A stretch of DNA of 64,000 nucleotides. Origin: Adiantum capillus-veneris. Lineage: Eukaryota; Streptophyta; Polypodiopsida; Polypodiales; Pteridaceae. Below are positions 1-15,415 of the stretch, one piece after another. The stretch covers positions 150,117,640 to 150,181,639 of the forward strand of contig CM043955.1 of the NCBI GenBank assembly GCA_014529385.2, in the 5' to 3' direction. The translations under genes were made by a program, and so were the position numbers. The notes beneath the pieces are model-generated. The model was not told the DNA's origin, did not search any database, and was given only the letters and a program-made list of their open reading frames with translations. Position 1 is the stretch's first letter. Every line of letters begins with the position of its first letter.

Positions 1-3000
1 CCACTGAAGCTCAAAGGGGAGAGACCAGAAGGTATGGCTGAAGATGAGTGGGAAGAGCTTGACGAGTTAGCTTGTTCCACAATCATGCTGACACTGGCAG
101 AAAATGTTTACTTCAACGTAGCAGAAGAGACTACAGCGTATGGCGTATGGCAAAAGCTATGTGGTATGTACGAGAAACAAAGTGCTGCTTCTCAGATTTA
201 CTGGCTCAAGAAATTGGTGGATTTGAAGATGAAGGAAGGGACAGCCATGTCAAATCATCTGAATGAATTTCACACAATTTTCAGCCAATTAATAGCACAG
301 GAGATAGTCTTTCCAGATTCAGTGAAGGCTATGTTTCTCTTAATCACTTTGCCAGACAGTTGGGATACTTTTCATACAGCGTTAAGTAATTCTGTCGCGC
401 CAGAAGGTCTTACAAGTGCCAATGTAGAAGGCAGCTTGCTCACAGAGGAAGTGAACAGGAAGAACATTGACAAAGGCAAAGGCAATAGGGCTTTGGTCGT
501 TCGAGGGAGACAACAGTTTAAAGAGAAGAAGGGTAAGAAGGCACAAAACCGAAGTAAGTCTCGTGATTCGAAGTCAAAGGATGACATAGAATGCTACCAT
601 TGTGGCAAGAAGGGTCACATGAAGCGAGACTGTATGAAGTGGAAACAAGAAAAAGGAAAAACAAAGAGTTTTGAGCAAGATGAAAAGAAGAGTTCAGTGA
701 AGATTGAAGAGGTGAATGTCACAGGATCTGGTTCAGACAGTGATTCTGGTATAGCAGCTGGTGACATCTTCCTTACAAGCAATCTTGATTCTGTTTTCTT
801 GACTGCAGAGGATGGACATGCTATGAGTGATTGGATTATCGACTCAGAGGCATCTTTACATGTTTCTCCGCACAAAGAGTGGTTTGCATCATATGTGGCT
901 ACTAAAGATTATGTCAGACTTGGCAATGAGCAGGTTTGTGACATACTTGGAGTGGGAGATGTGCAGTTGAAGTTTCAGAATGGCTCTTCTTTATGGCTCA
1001 AGAATGTCAGACATGTTCCAGCAATCCGAAAGAGCTTGATTAGTACAGGGAAGCTGGATGATGCGGGTTATGTGACATTTTTTGGGAACAGCGCTTGGAA
1101 GATCTCCAAAGGTTCGATGACAATAGCACATGGCAGCAAGTCAGGAACTCTGTACACTTTACATGTTTCAGAGGTTAAAAACCATGTAATTAATGTGATT
1201 GAGCAGCCAAGTGTGTCACTGTGGCATCGTAGGTTGGGACATATGTCAAAAAGAGGAATGGAAATACTTTCTCATTATGGTTATTTGCCTGGCTTTTCAT
1301 TTCAAGATTTTGAGTTTTGTGAGCATTGTGTTTATGGTAAGCAAACACAGGAACCGCACAGATCAAAGAGGAATCGTAGGGACGAACGGTTAGCTCTTGT
1401 ACACAGTGATCTATGCGCACCAATGCCTAGTTTGTCACTAGGGGGAGCAACGTACTTTTGTACATTCATAGATGACTATTCTCGCAAAGTATGGGTTTAC
1501 TTTTGAAGCACAAGGATGAGGTGCTCAAGGTCTTTAAGACATTCTTGCAGTTGGTGGAGAATCAGAGTGGTCAGAAGCTGAAGTGCTTGAGAACTGACAA
1601 TGGTGGAGAGTACGTTTCCAAAGCTTTTCAAGACTTTTGTGAAGCAAAAGGGATTAAGCGGGAACTTACTGCACCATATAATCCTTCACAGAATGGGGTT
1701 GCAGAACGTATGAATAGGACCATACAAGAGAAGGTCAGAAGCATGTTGTCAAATGCTGAGTTGCCTGATGGATTTTGGGCGGAAGCAGTGGCTACAGCAG
1801 TCCATTTGATCAACAGGTCTCCTAGTAGGGTTCTGGATAAGAGTGCAGTGGCCGAGATGCTATGGACATGCAAGGCACCTTCGTATAAGCATCTCAGAGT
1901 CTTTGGTTGTGAAGCTTATAGCCATATTCCTAAGGAGTTCAGAAATAAGTTAGAACCAAAGAGCAAGAAGTGTATATTTCTTGGCTACGGAGAATAGGGC
2001 GAGATGGGTTACCGGCTTTGGGATCCTGAGTCCAGAAAGCTTATTCGTAGCAATGATGTGCATTTCAATGAAGCCAAGTTTCATGCTAAGCCAGAGAAGA
2101 CAGAGGAGATCAAAAGAGTTGTCTTCAGGGAAGATGGACCTAGTGCTAGCACATCAAGACAGCATGGTCAGGCTCAGGAACAGCCTATAGTGGCTAGAGA
2201 GGCAGAATCAGTTGTGGTGAGACGTTCTGAGCGTGTCTCCAAACCACCTGATCGTTATGTGCCATCTCTAAATTATGTCATGCTCACAGATTGCGGAGAA
2301 CCATCTTGTTACAAGGAAGCATTACAAGTGGTTGACTCGAAAAAATGGCAGTTGGCCATGCAGTCAGAGATGACAGCTCTGCATAAAAACCAGACATGGA
2401 AGTTGGTTAAATTACCACAGGGCAAAAAGGCTCTACCTTGTAAATGGGTTTACAGGTATAAGATCACCGCTCATGATAGTCAGCCAAAGTACAAAGCAAG
2501 GCTTGTTGCCAAGGGCTTTAAGCAAGAACAAGGCATTGACTTTGATGAAGTCTTCTCTCGAGTGGTCAAGATGACTACATTGAGATGCTTTCTTGCATTG
2601 GTTGCTATATTGGATTTGGTGTTGCACCAAATGGATGTCAAGACAGCGTTCTTGCATGGTGATTTAGATGTGGAAATTTACATGCAGCAGCTAGAAGGGT
2701 TTGTTGAGAAAGGCATGGAACATTTGGTATGCCAGTTGTTAAAGAGTCTTTATGGCTTAAAACAATCACCGAGGGCATGGTACCATAAGTTCCACCAGTT
2801 TATGCTTTCTCAAGGCTACAAACGTAGTGAGTTCGATCACTGTCTATATACAAAGAAGGCTAAGGATGGCAGTTGGCTGATCCTTATTCTGTATGTGGAT
2901 GACATGTTGATTGCTGGCAAACACTTGGAAGAAATTTCAGCTTTGAAGTCAAAGATGGCAAAATCGTTTGACATGAAAGACATGGGTGAGGCAAGTCATA

Positions 3001-3851
3001 TACTTGGTATGCGCATTGAGAGAGACAGATCAAAGAAGTTGATTTGGTTATCTCAAACAGAGTATATTGACAAGGTTTTGCAACGTTTCAATATGGAGAA
3101 GGGAAAGGCATTGAGTGTTCCATTGCCACCATATGTGAAACTTAGCAAACAAGATTGTCCTGTGTCTGAGGAAGAAAAGGCTGAAATGGATAAGATTCCA
3201 TATGCGTCTGCAGTGGGTAGTTTGATGTATGCAATGATTGCTACACGTCCGGATATTGCATTTGCAGTGGGAGTGGTTAGCAGATATATGTCAAATCCTG
3301 GCAAGAAACATTGGGAGGCAGTGAAAGGTATCATGAGATACTTAAAACATACAAAGAGTATGCGCATATGCTATATTAGTCAGGATTTGAGTGTCAGAGG
3401 ATACACTGACTCAGATTATGCAGGAGTCTTGGATAAGAGGAGATCTACATCAGGCTATGTCTTTACATTGGTTGGAGGTGCCATATCATGGCGATCTCGA
3501 TTACAAGATTGTGTTACGCAGTCTACTACAGAAGCTGAGTATGTTGCAGCAAATGAGGCATGCAAAGAAGCTATTTGGCTTGGTAGATTGGTTGCAGACT
3601 TGGGAATCAAAGTAGATATGCCAGAGTTATATTGTGATAGTCAAAGTGCTATACAATTGGCAAAGAATCCAGTGTTCCATTCGAAGACTAAGCATATTGA
3701 TGTCAAATATCACTTCATTAGGGAAGTACTTGAAGACAAGCAGATACAACTACTGAAGATCCACACCAAGGACAATCCTGCTGATCTACTCACAAAGGGA
3801 CTTCCAGGAGAGGGCTTTGTGCATTGTCGTGAGTTATTGGGCATTGGATAG
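1..3851 (+). pseudogene. copia-1 Gag-Pol polyprotein, broken by one frameshift and one stop
   Basis: This would encode the copia polyprotein: capsid, protease, integrase, reverse transcriptase and RNase H. Frame 1 is open from base 1. A CCHC knuckle (CYHCGKKGHMKRDC) starts near 592. The protease site at 841-849 reads D-S-E where copia-2 has D-S-G, so the catalytic glycine is lost. The GAG-pre-integrase HxxxH region and the first integrase aspartate (about 1408) follow. At about 1504 a one-base deletion relative to copia-2 shifts the frame and ends the first ORF at 1506. The second segment ends at a TAG at 1995-1997, where copia-2 has a serine codon. The rest is open to 3851 with the YVDD reverse transcriptase site near 2892 and RNase H near 3400. 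Three disabling changes make it a pseudogene. Confidence 0.92.
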
Positions 3852-3935
3852 ATGGCAGCCATGTAAATCTTTGTACATTTATGTTCATAGATTTACAGTT
3901 ACTTAAAGTGCCACATTGGACTTTAAGTGGGAGGT

Positions 3936-4150
3936 TGTTGGGATTAAAGCCCAAGTGGCCTCTTATGCGGATATGGCCGGCCGGCCGCCTAACTCACTTA
4001 CCTCTAACTCTTTGTATATACTCACATATACTTTGTGAATACTAAGGTATTGGGAGATAACCCTTCTAAGAGTTCTCTACGTACTGTACTGTGTAAGCTC
4101 ACTGTGTGTGTGTGTGAGAGAGTCGACCCACACTCCGCTCCGCGACTTCA
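3936..4150 (+). repeat. copia-1 3' LTR
   Basis: The LTR starts TGTTGGGATT directly after a purine-rich tract (AAGTGGGAGGT, 3925-3935) that fits a polypurine tract, and ends ...CTTCA at 4150, where gypsy-A sequence resumes. The TG...CA ends and the shared TGTTGGG start with the copia-2 and copia-3 LTRs support the call. It contains a short GT/GA run near 4103-4120. Confidence 0.85.
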
Positions 4151-4239
4151 CTCCCTTGACTTGTTTGCATTAGTGCAGCATTCTTTTGCATTCTAATGGG
4201 GCACTCAGCTACTCGGTGTGGTCCACCACATTCGTAGCA

Positions 4240-7072
4240 CTAAAGAGGTGGTCTCCTGGCAAAACTATTAATGTTTTGGCCTTTTGCTGCTAGCGCAGTA
4301 GCTTGATATACCGGTTTGATTTGTCCCCAATGGTCTTCCATATAGTACATGGGACACTCCTCAAGCATGTCGACTCCATAGGTGATACTAGGGTCTATGT
4401 CCCCTTCGCAATCTACATAAGTACTAGATGACTCGCAACCTATTTGGTTCATAGGTGTAACTCTTGGATGAGGGGGTTGCGGTCCTAGCACTGGAGGTGG
4501 CAACGGTGTGGTTTGGACCACATTTTGGGTTCTAGGGACCATGTGCTGTAATGGCAACTGTTGCTCCATGGGTGGGGTAGGCATCAATGCAGGAACTCGA
4601 GGTGAGTCTGCCCAAGCTATAGGCGGTCTATTTACAATGATGCGTTTAAGCATTAGGCAATCCTTCGCTTGATGCCCATACCTACCACACACGTTACAAG
4701 TCCCGTTAAACTTTACTCTGAAAGTAGGGCATTCACTCGTAGTATGTGGGCCCAAGCAAATTGAGCACCATTGTTGCTCCCTTCTTGGATACATATGAGT
4801 GTTTTGTGGAGCACGATTACCCCTAAGGCTTTCTTGGATGGCCTTGGTGAGATCTGCCAAAGTCATCTCAGATATCGTTTGCTCTTTCACGATTGGCTTT
4901 ATCTTCATTGGCTAATGCCCTGATGCTTGCGAGCTACTTGACTTCGGCTCGGCAGACACTCTTTCTCCTGCAATCATTAAATTATCCTCCAATTGGATTG
5001 CATTCATGGTGACTGCTTCCCAAGTAGTGATACCTCTAATGACTAGGCCATTATAGATACTTTCATGTCGTAGTCCCCTAATGAATCTATCGAGCAATTG
5101 GTTGTTGTTGAATCACTCGTTTGGATTGCATCGAGAATTCAAATTCTTTAGGCGACTAATGAAGTCTCTCACGGATTCACCTTCTTCTCGTTGGGCTTTC
5201 TGGAGCTGAGAGGCTACACCCCAAAGTACTCCCTCTCGTATGTATTCTTTTAAGAACAGTCTCCTAAGAGTAGAGTAGATCGTTTTCTCTTCTACTCTTA
5301 AGGTTCTATACCAATCTCCAGCCTTTCCGCTTAGGGTCATTACACTTATGTAGCTCATTGTGCTCTTCCAAGGAATCGCACACATGTTCAAAGACTTCCA
5401 TATGCTTTCTAGCATGTCCGTCTCCATTTAATTTCTGTGTGAGCTTAGCTACTTGAACTGCCTTGCTCCTAGGCTCTCTATCAGGTGCACTACGCATGTT
5501 TTCCGCAATAGAGCGACCAATAGTTTGAGAAAATGCTGCCAAATCTCCTATTTGAGCAGGTATAATGGGTGTATGTGCTCCTGGAACCACATGTGAGATG
5601 GGAGTTGGACTTGTACTTGGCATACGCGCGGCTCTTGGGTCCCAAATTTCGTATGGTGGTGTACCAGACGGTGGTCCAAAGTTTACAGGCGTGGCCCTAG
5701 GCATAGGGGGTGCTTGATATGGAATGTTATTATTAAATGGCATGGCTCCACTTGTGTAAGAGCTTGGATAATTCCATTGTGGATTGTAAGCTCTTGGAAT
5801 AATCGGAGGTGTAGGAGCTACATGAGGCTGAGGTACGACAGGTGCACATGATTGATAGATACATGTAGCTATAGTTGGGGGCACTGTGCTATTAGGCATC
5901 GGCGCAGTCTTAAAAAATGAACTCCATGGTGTACTTCTTGTCATGCTCACCACTGGGATATGCATGGTAGCCGTAGTGTCATTAAGAGAAAGATGAGCTA
6001 GATCTGGGAAGGTAAAGCTGCCACTTGTGGGCTCAGATTGTACTGAGGCTCCTGGCGAAACAACATATGAAGGATCAATGGGGCTCACTGAGGGAGTTTC
6101 CATTTGTGACAGGGTTGGTTGGTTGGCCTTTCCCGTATCCAAGAATCTCATTAGGCCTGTTGAAGGCATGTTGATCCCTATGTTCTGTCTTTCTAACTCG
6201 ACAATCCTATGGAGGACATCACAGACTTTCTGTTGTTGCTCATCTATGCTAGTAGCACCCGATGTGGATTGTAGAACATCTAACCAACCCACATGATAGG
6301 TGTGTCCTGTGTACCGATCAGTTAAAGCTTCTGCTTGTAGGTCATACTCCCAATTTTCGTTTAGGAATATCCCATCTAGGCCTGGCGTGCTAGAGGTTTC
6401 CCTTGAAGTGCAAGCATTATTGCTCCCCATAGCTTGCCCCTCCATGACTGCTACCTTGGGAGCACTTGGTTGCTCGGCTGGCATGATTGTTGTCATAGGA
6501 GCCTTTGCTTTCAGGGCTCGACTTTGTTCTAGCCTTCGTAGGTTCTCAATTTCCCTCTCCCTTGTTGCTTGCATATAGCATTCGATCTCTTGTACTTCGG
6601 CAAGACTCCTACCATCGGGTAGTAAAACCTCAGAGGGAGATAGTCCTAAAGGATCAGGAGGTGCAGTGGATGGAACATTCACATGCACACTCTCAAGAAG
6701 CATAGGGTCCATTTTAGGAATGAATGACAAATTTACTTCCCCACTCCCTTCATTTATTTCATTAACCGCATGTTCGGAGCGAGTAGCTCTACTAAGGGTC
6801 TCTTTTAAGCGGCTAAACATGCTGGACCCGGGCCGTGGGCCCATGGCATGCATGTCTTGACTTGAACTATCAGGGTTTGGTGTAGGATACCCCTCCATGA
6901 CTTCGTAGTCAGAGGAAGAATCACTAGACGCGATATGAGGATCTTGGGTCGTGCTACCTTGAGTCCCGGCCGAAGGTCCAGAACCTAGGGTGGAGGAATA
7001 ATGGGTGCCCGCGTAAATGGAGGCACTACCAATATGCTCGTGCTCTAACACTCGTCCAGAGCATAGGTTCAT
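4240..7072 (-). pseudogene. gypsy-A Gag, broken
   Basis: This is the capsid/nucleocapsid protein of a plant gypsy element. The first ATG on the minus strand is at 7072, after a stop (TAG) near 7124. A long proline/serine-rich N-terminal part is followed by the retrotransposon Gag domain (LSGKAGDWYRTL, then FLKEYIREGV) around 5120-5350, and zinc knuckles with CSICLGPHTTSEC and CNVCGRYGHQAKDC around 4670-4770. The frame changes near 5340, between the parts ending HKCND and starting VMTLSGKAG; gypsy-B has the same shift. Private stops are TGA at 5113 (arginine in gypsy-B) and TAG at 4912 (glutamate in gypsy-B). Confidence 0.88.
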
Positions 7073-7780
7073 ATGACTTGGATCCCCTAGAAGTGTCAGT
7101 GAGGGCCCGTGAAGGCTGCTCACCTAGTAATTTTGGGTGTTTTGCAACCCAAGTCTTTTCTTATTTTTTTATTTTTTTATTTTTTGGTCCTTTTTTTCTG
7201 ATCCAGCTATAGAATAGAACGTATGATAGCTCAAAACGAGCGTCTCAGTCAGAGGGACGTGCCGTGCTTTACAGCCCTCCGTTTGGTCACTTTATGCCCT
7301 CGGAATCCCTAAAATCGTCAATTTCTAGTAGGGAACTAGGCCCGAATTAGAAAGTCTAAGGGTGCAAGTGGGAAGAGAAGGGAGGAGAGTGGAGGACTTG
7401 CCCCACATGCTCTCATTCCCTCTTGAGGGGGTAGGGTATATATATAAGAGTGAGTCTAGTATATATCATAAGATTGAGGACTGAGGCTTGGACCTGGGCC
7501 TGGGCTTGGGCTTGGGCTTGGGCCCGATCCCGATCAAAATTTTAGTGTAGCCTTCCTGCTTATTCATTCACTACAAACAAGCTAACGACTACTAATTGTG
7601 CAAAGACTGTGTGCAAACAGAAAACACAACATTATGCAGAAATCACAGAACTTGCATACAACACAGAAATTAACAACTTACAGAAAAACAACTCATTCCT
7701 CTTCCTCTTCCTCTTCTTTCCTACTACAAACAACTCATAGGAGAAGCACAAAGTGCCTCTTGGGCTTAGTGCAGGGCGAT
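7073..7780 (-). other. gypsy-A leader between primer site and gag
   Basis: Noncoding leader. It matches the gypsy-B leader except that about 350 bases present in gypsy-B (about 29098-29450) are absent here near 7550. It contains short TG/GGC-rich repeats at 7490-7530 and a CTTCCT run near 7695-7720. Confidence 0.6.
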
Positions 7781-7798
7781 TCCCTGGCAGCGGCGCCA
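7781..7798 (-). other. gypsy-A primer-binding site (Asp tRNA type)
   Basis: On the minus strand it reads TGGCGCCGCTGCCAGGGA, close to the complement of the plant tRNA-Asp 3' end, which ends in ...GGCAACGGCGCCA. It lies 4 bases inside the 5' LTR, as expected for a gypsy element. Confidence 0.85.
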
Positions 7799-7802
7799 AA
7801 AA

Positions 7803-8045
7803 TGTGCGCTCCTTGCCGCACTGTCAAAGCAAGGGACTTGCCGATACACCGTGTGCGAGCCACAAATGGCTCCAAGCACACAACAAGACTAATCTAGCAA
7901 GCTCAAGAGAGCAAAGGGTGTGTCACTCACCGCTCTATGCTCGCCTTCGTGGTGGATTCCTTGCCGCGATGAAGAAGAAGCTGTAGTCGTGCCGCGCTCA
8001 ACCGCTTCGCCGCCGTCATGCCTTCGTAATGCTCGATCGTACACA

Positions 8046-8080
<35 letters not shown>

Positions 8081-8401
8081 ACATACACACACACACACGA
8101 GGAGGTGAAGAAGAAGAAGATGGAGATGGAGATGGAGCAAGAGCACTCTTCTATTGCACAAATGAGAGAATGAGTGAATTTTAGGTTTAGTTGGCATTTA
8201 TATGAGCTCACCCCATTCACACTTGGGCGCCCATGCTTAGCCAACTAATCCCTTGAATGTCCCAGCTAGAGTGCGCCTCTCATCGGTGATCACTCTTACC
8301 CTTTTTCTATTGGTCCGACAAGCCCGGTACCTGACTCTACCAAATACATAATACACGTCCGTCGTAGGTGATGGGGTGTCCGTGAGCCGTGAGGGTTAAC
8401 A
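7803..8401 (-). repeat. gypsy-A 5' LTR
   Basis: On the plus strand it starts TGTGCGCTCC and ends GGTTAACA. It aligns with both gypsy-B LTRs along its length. It contains a CT tract followed by CA repeats at about 8052-8098 that is much shorter than in the left LTR of gypsy-B. The small open frames inside it come from the microsatellite and are not genes. Confidence 0.9.
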
Positions 8402-8640
8402 GTATAAGATTAGGTTGTATGGGTAGAGTTTTGCAAATGTAATTGTGGATTCAAATCTTGGGGGGGTCGCTTCAAAATTATGTGACTATCGGCGTGAGTG
8501 CAGCGGAAGGGGTTACTAAATTTTATTTTTTCTCACATTTTTACATACAAAAGGGTACCATGAAACGGAATTGGAAAAAAATTTATAGATTGAATAGAAA
8601 TAGGGTGTATTTAATTAATAAAAATTTCACAGATGAGGAG
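8402..8640. other. Unannotated stretch between gypsy-A and copia-F
   Basis: AT-rich sequence with no recognisable gene or repeat. It begins with the possible target duplication of gypsy-A. Confidence 0.4.
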
Positions 8641-10860
8641 TTTTAGAAATAGTCCTTGAACGCACAGGATATACACAATTTATACATAGTGACCTCCCCA
8701 AGATTCAAAGGCTATTTCAGATGCAAAAATTTGGCATGCATGTTTTGGGAATTTGAATTTTGCCAATTTGCTGCGTTTGCAAAAAAATTGATGTGGTTGC
8801 TTCTTTGCCACCTCTTGAAGAGCCTTCTAAGAATGTTTGTGAAGGCTCTATTTTGGGTACAATACGACATTCAAAGTTTCCAAAGGATGATTCAGTAAGG
8901 GCTACATACAGGTTACAACTTATGCATTGTGATGTTTATGGAACTATACAAACTCCATCCTTGCCAGAATTAGTTGTACTTCATGACTTTCGTTGATGAT
9001 ATCTCTAGGCATGCATGGGTGTATCTGCTATAAGCTAAGTCCGAAGTGTTCATGTGCTTCAAGAAATTTTTGGTTATGGCTGAAAATGTCTCAAAATGTA
9101 GTATAGACACCCTCTGTTCAGATTGAGGGGGGGAGTATATATCTCATGAGTTTAATGCATTTCTAACAAGTCATGGGATAAAACACTAATGTACAATAGC
9201 GTATACACCTCAAAAAAATGGTGTTGCTGAGAGGAAAAACAGGTTGCTTGTGGAGATGGCACAATGTATGATCAAGAGTCACATCTGTTTTGGCTTGAGG
9301 CTATCATGTATGCTACCTATTTAATAGGTGTCCTACTAAAGCTTTACTCGTTGAGACACCTTATGAAGCGTGGCATGATCAAGAGTCACATTTGTTTTGG
9401 CTTAAGGCTGTCATGTATGGTACCTATTTAATAGGTGTCCTACTAAAGCTTTACTGGTTGAGACACCTTATGAAGCATGGCATGATAAGAAGCCATCTAT
9501 TGATCACGTGGGTGTTTTTGATTGTTTAGCTTATGCTTTGGTGCCACAAAAGCAACACAAAAGATTGGATGATAAATCTATTAAATGCTTTTTTGTTGGT
9601 TATAGCCCTAAATCCAAAGTCTATAGGGTATATCATCCGTAAACATAATGTATCATGATTTCACAAGATGTTGTATTTTTGGAGGACTATGTTCAGCCTT
9701 TGTTATCATGTAGAAAATAATGTAAGCTCACAGGACATTTATGACACTTTGTTGCCTCTTTTAAATGGTGGAACATTGAATGTAAGTTCCAATGAGGAAA
9801 ATGTGCAGCCTATGGACGTTTTGAAAAATGTTACACATCAACTTATTACTAACGCAGATGCACATGATGAATTTGATGTGGAAAAGTCTAAGAATGAAGA
9901 GGCTAGGGGTATGCAAAAATGATCGGTGTATACTTAGTGTGATAGTAAATTGGATGCACCTACTCGTACCCGTTCAGGTTCTTGCCATGCATCAAAATGT
10001 TACGTTTTAGCTGTTCTAATTTACATGATAAAGAGAAACCTTGAAGCACAAAATTCAAACAATTGGATGGCTGCAATGCAATCAGAATATAATGCACTTA
10101 TAGAAAATCAGACATAGACTTTGTGTGATATGCCACCTGGCAAAAAGGCCATTGGTACTAAGTGGATTTACAAGTTGAAATGTAAGCCAAATGATGGTGA
10201 GATCAATCTCTACAAGACTAGAGTTGTTGCAAAAAGTTATGCACAACAAAAAGGCATTGACTATGAAGAGACTTTTGCTCCTACTTGTCATATGACTATT
10301 GTTCATTTTCTATCTGCATTGACAACTCACTTTGGGTAATATTCACATCAACAAGACATTTTTATGTTGTGTTGAATGGTGATATATTTGAGGAAGTATC
10401 TGTAATACCGCCTCATAATTTTGTCAAGAAAGGACAAGAAAAGAAAGTGTGCAAATGTAAGAAATATTTATATGGGTTGAAGCAATTTTCTCATGCTTGG
10501 ATGAGAAAGATAACACTCATTTGGTTGAGCGAGGCTTTTGTAACAATCCAATTGAAAGCGCTTTGTATGTCAAACCATGAGGATGATGTATATCTCATCA
10601 TCGTTTTGTATGTAGATGATTTGTTGATTACTAGTCCAAATGAGACATATATTACTGAATCCAAGGCTAAATGGAATGCTACTTTCAAAATGAAAGACTA
10701 GGGACTTCCGCATCATTACTTGGGCATATAGTTTAAGCAGTGTGATTGAGGTCTTGCTTTGTGTCTAGCAAGATGCATAGAGACAGTATTGTGTAAGTTT
10801 GGACGAGGATCGAAAACATATTGATACTCCGATTGAAACAGCTTTGTGTTAGGATTTTAG
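8640..10860 (+). pseudogene. copia-F: ancient Ty1/copia pol remnant (integrase and reverse transcriptase)
   Basis: Fragments in several frames match copia Pol. Around 8830-8960 is a GAG-pre-integrase and integrase start (FPKDDSVRATYRLQLMHCDV). Integrase fragments follow near 9200-9650 (KNGVAERK-like, then FDCLAYALVPQKQHKRLDD and CFFVGYSPKSKVYR). Reverse transcriptase lies near 10090-10700 with KKAIGTKWIYKLK, KYLYGLKQFSHAW and the catalytic YVDDLLIT near 10609. Many stops and frameshifts, plus an internal 107-bp duplication, show that it is old. It is a different copia lineage from copia-1 and copia-2. No LTRs are recognised, and it ends against the GA tract near 10870. Confidence 0.85.
9268..9481 (+). 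repeat. 107-bp tandem duplication inside copia-F integrase
   Basis: Two adjacent copies, 9268-9374 and 9375-9481, both start ATGATCAAGAGTCACAT and differ by a few substitutions. A 107-base unit shifts the reading frame, so the duplication happened in, or created, a dead copy. Confidence 0.88.
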
Positions 10861-10900
10861 GTGTCTATGGCAGATGCAATCCATGAGAGGGAGAGCGTTC

Positions 10901-14681
<3,781 letters not shown>

Positions 14682-14947
14682 TTTAAGGAGGAAAAACCAA
14701 AAACCATGCTATTACACTAAATTGATTTTAGAAGTCTTTACATAGATATAAGCTAAAGTGACTACTAAAGTTTGCGTGCTAAAAAGAGTGGTGTGCATCT
14801 GTCTACCACAAGAGTAGTTTCCATAGGTAGACCCAATAATAGGGTCTTGAAAACCAAAAATCCCACCATCAAGTCCAAACCATTGATAGAGGGCTTGTAG
14901 AAAACATATGGAAGAGTCTAACAAACCACTTGAAACATGAGTAGAAG

Positions 14948-15015
<68 letters not shown>
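14948..15015. repeat. Poly-C homopolymer, 68 bases
   Basis: An uninterrupted run of C on the plus strand (G on the minus). The glycine-rich minus-strand open frames across it are artefacts of the homopolymer. Confidence 0.95.
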
Positions 15016-15059
15016 AGGGATAATAACATCAGGATGTGTGTACGTCTCTTGAAAAATAA

Positions 15060-15415
15060 TCAAAGTAGTGGGACAACAAAACTCAACCAAACCAAAAAAT
15101 ATTAGAGGTCTCACCACTTATTTGTGTGGTATTGTCTATAACCTGTACAAGCTTTATTGACTATGACAACATAAAGAAATTAGAAGACTAAGTAGTGGGA
15201 CAATAAAACTCAACCAAACTGACAAATATGAGAGGTCTCACCACTTATTTGTGTGGTAGTATCTATAACCCGTACAAGATTTATTGACTATGACAACAAA
15301 ACTAAACCAAACCGACAAATATGAGAGGTCTCATGACTTATTTGTGTGGTAGTGTCTATAACCCATACACGATTTATTGACTATGACAACATAAAAAAAC
15401 TAGAAGACCAAAGGA
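15060..15415. repeat. Degenerate tandem repeat, three units
   Basis: A unit containing AGAGGTCTCA, then CTTATTTGTGTGGTA, then TTTATTGACTATGACAACA occurs three times, with AGAGGTC at 15104, 15231 and 15324. The periods are 127 and 93 bases; the shorter one lacks the part around TAGAAGACTAAGTAGTGGG. Confidence 0.85.

Larger units (their letters stand above)
1..4150 (+). mobile_element. Ty1/copia LTR retrotransposon copia-1, 5' end outside window
   Basis: The domain order Gag zinc knuckle, protease, integrase, reverse transcriptase, RNase H, then a 3' LTR is the Ty1/copia order. The window opens inside Gag, so the 5' LTR and primer site are missing. Sequence from about 4149 onward matches the interior of gypsy-B (from about 25712) on the other strand, so this element was inserted into gypsy-A. 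The target duplication would be CTCCC at 4151-4155; the left copy lies outside the window. Its closest relative here is copia-2. Confidence 0.93.
4149..8401 (-). mobile_element. Ty3/gypsy element gypsy-A (5' part only), cut by copia-1
   Basis: Read on the minus strand it has, from right to left, a 5' LTR (7803-8401), an Asp-tRNA primer site, a leader and gag. It is nearly identical to the matching part of gypsy-B. Gag stops abruptly at copia-1, so protease and pol, if still present, lie left of the window. If a target duplication exists, its right copy would be GTATA at 8402-8406. Confidence 0.92.

Noticed and set aside
4240-4908. Host zinc-knuckle protein
   Set aside because: The same sequence occurs in the full-length gypsy-B Gag, so it is retrotransposon Gag.
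7598-7897. ORFs at the leader/LTR border of gypsy-A and gypsy-B (also 29483-29986)
   Set aside because: They cross the primer site and LTR, and are open because of simple repeats.
14712-15117. Glycine-run ORFs on the minus strand
   Set aside because: They are translations of the poly-C homopolymer.
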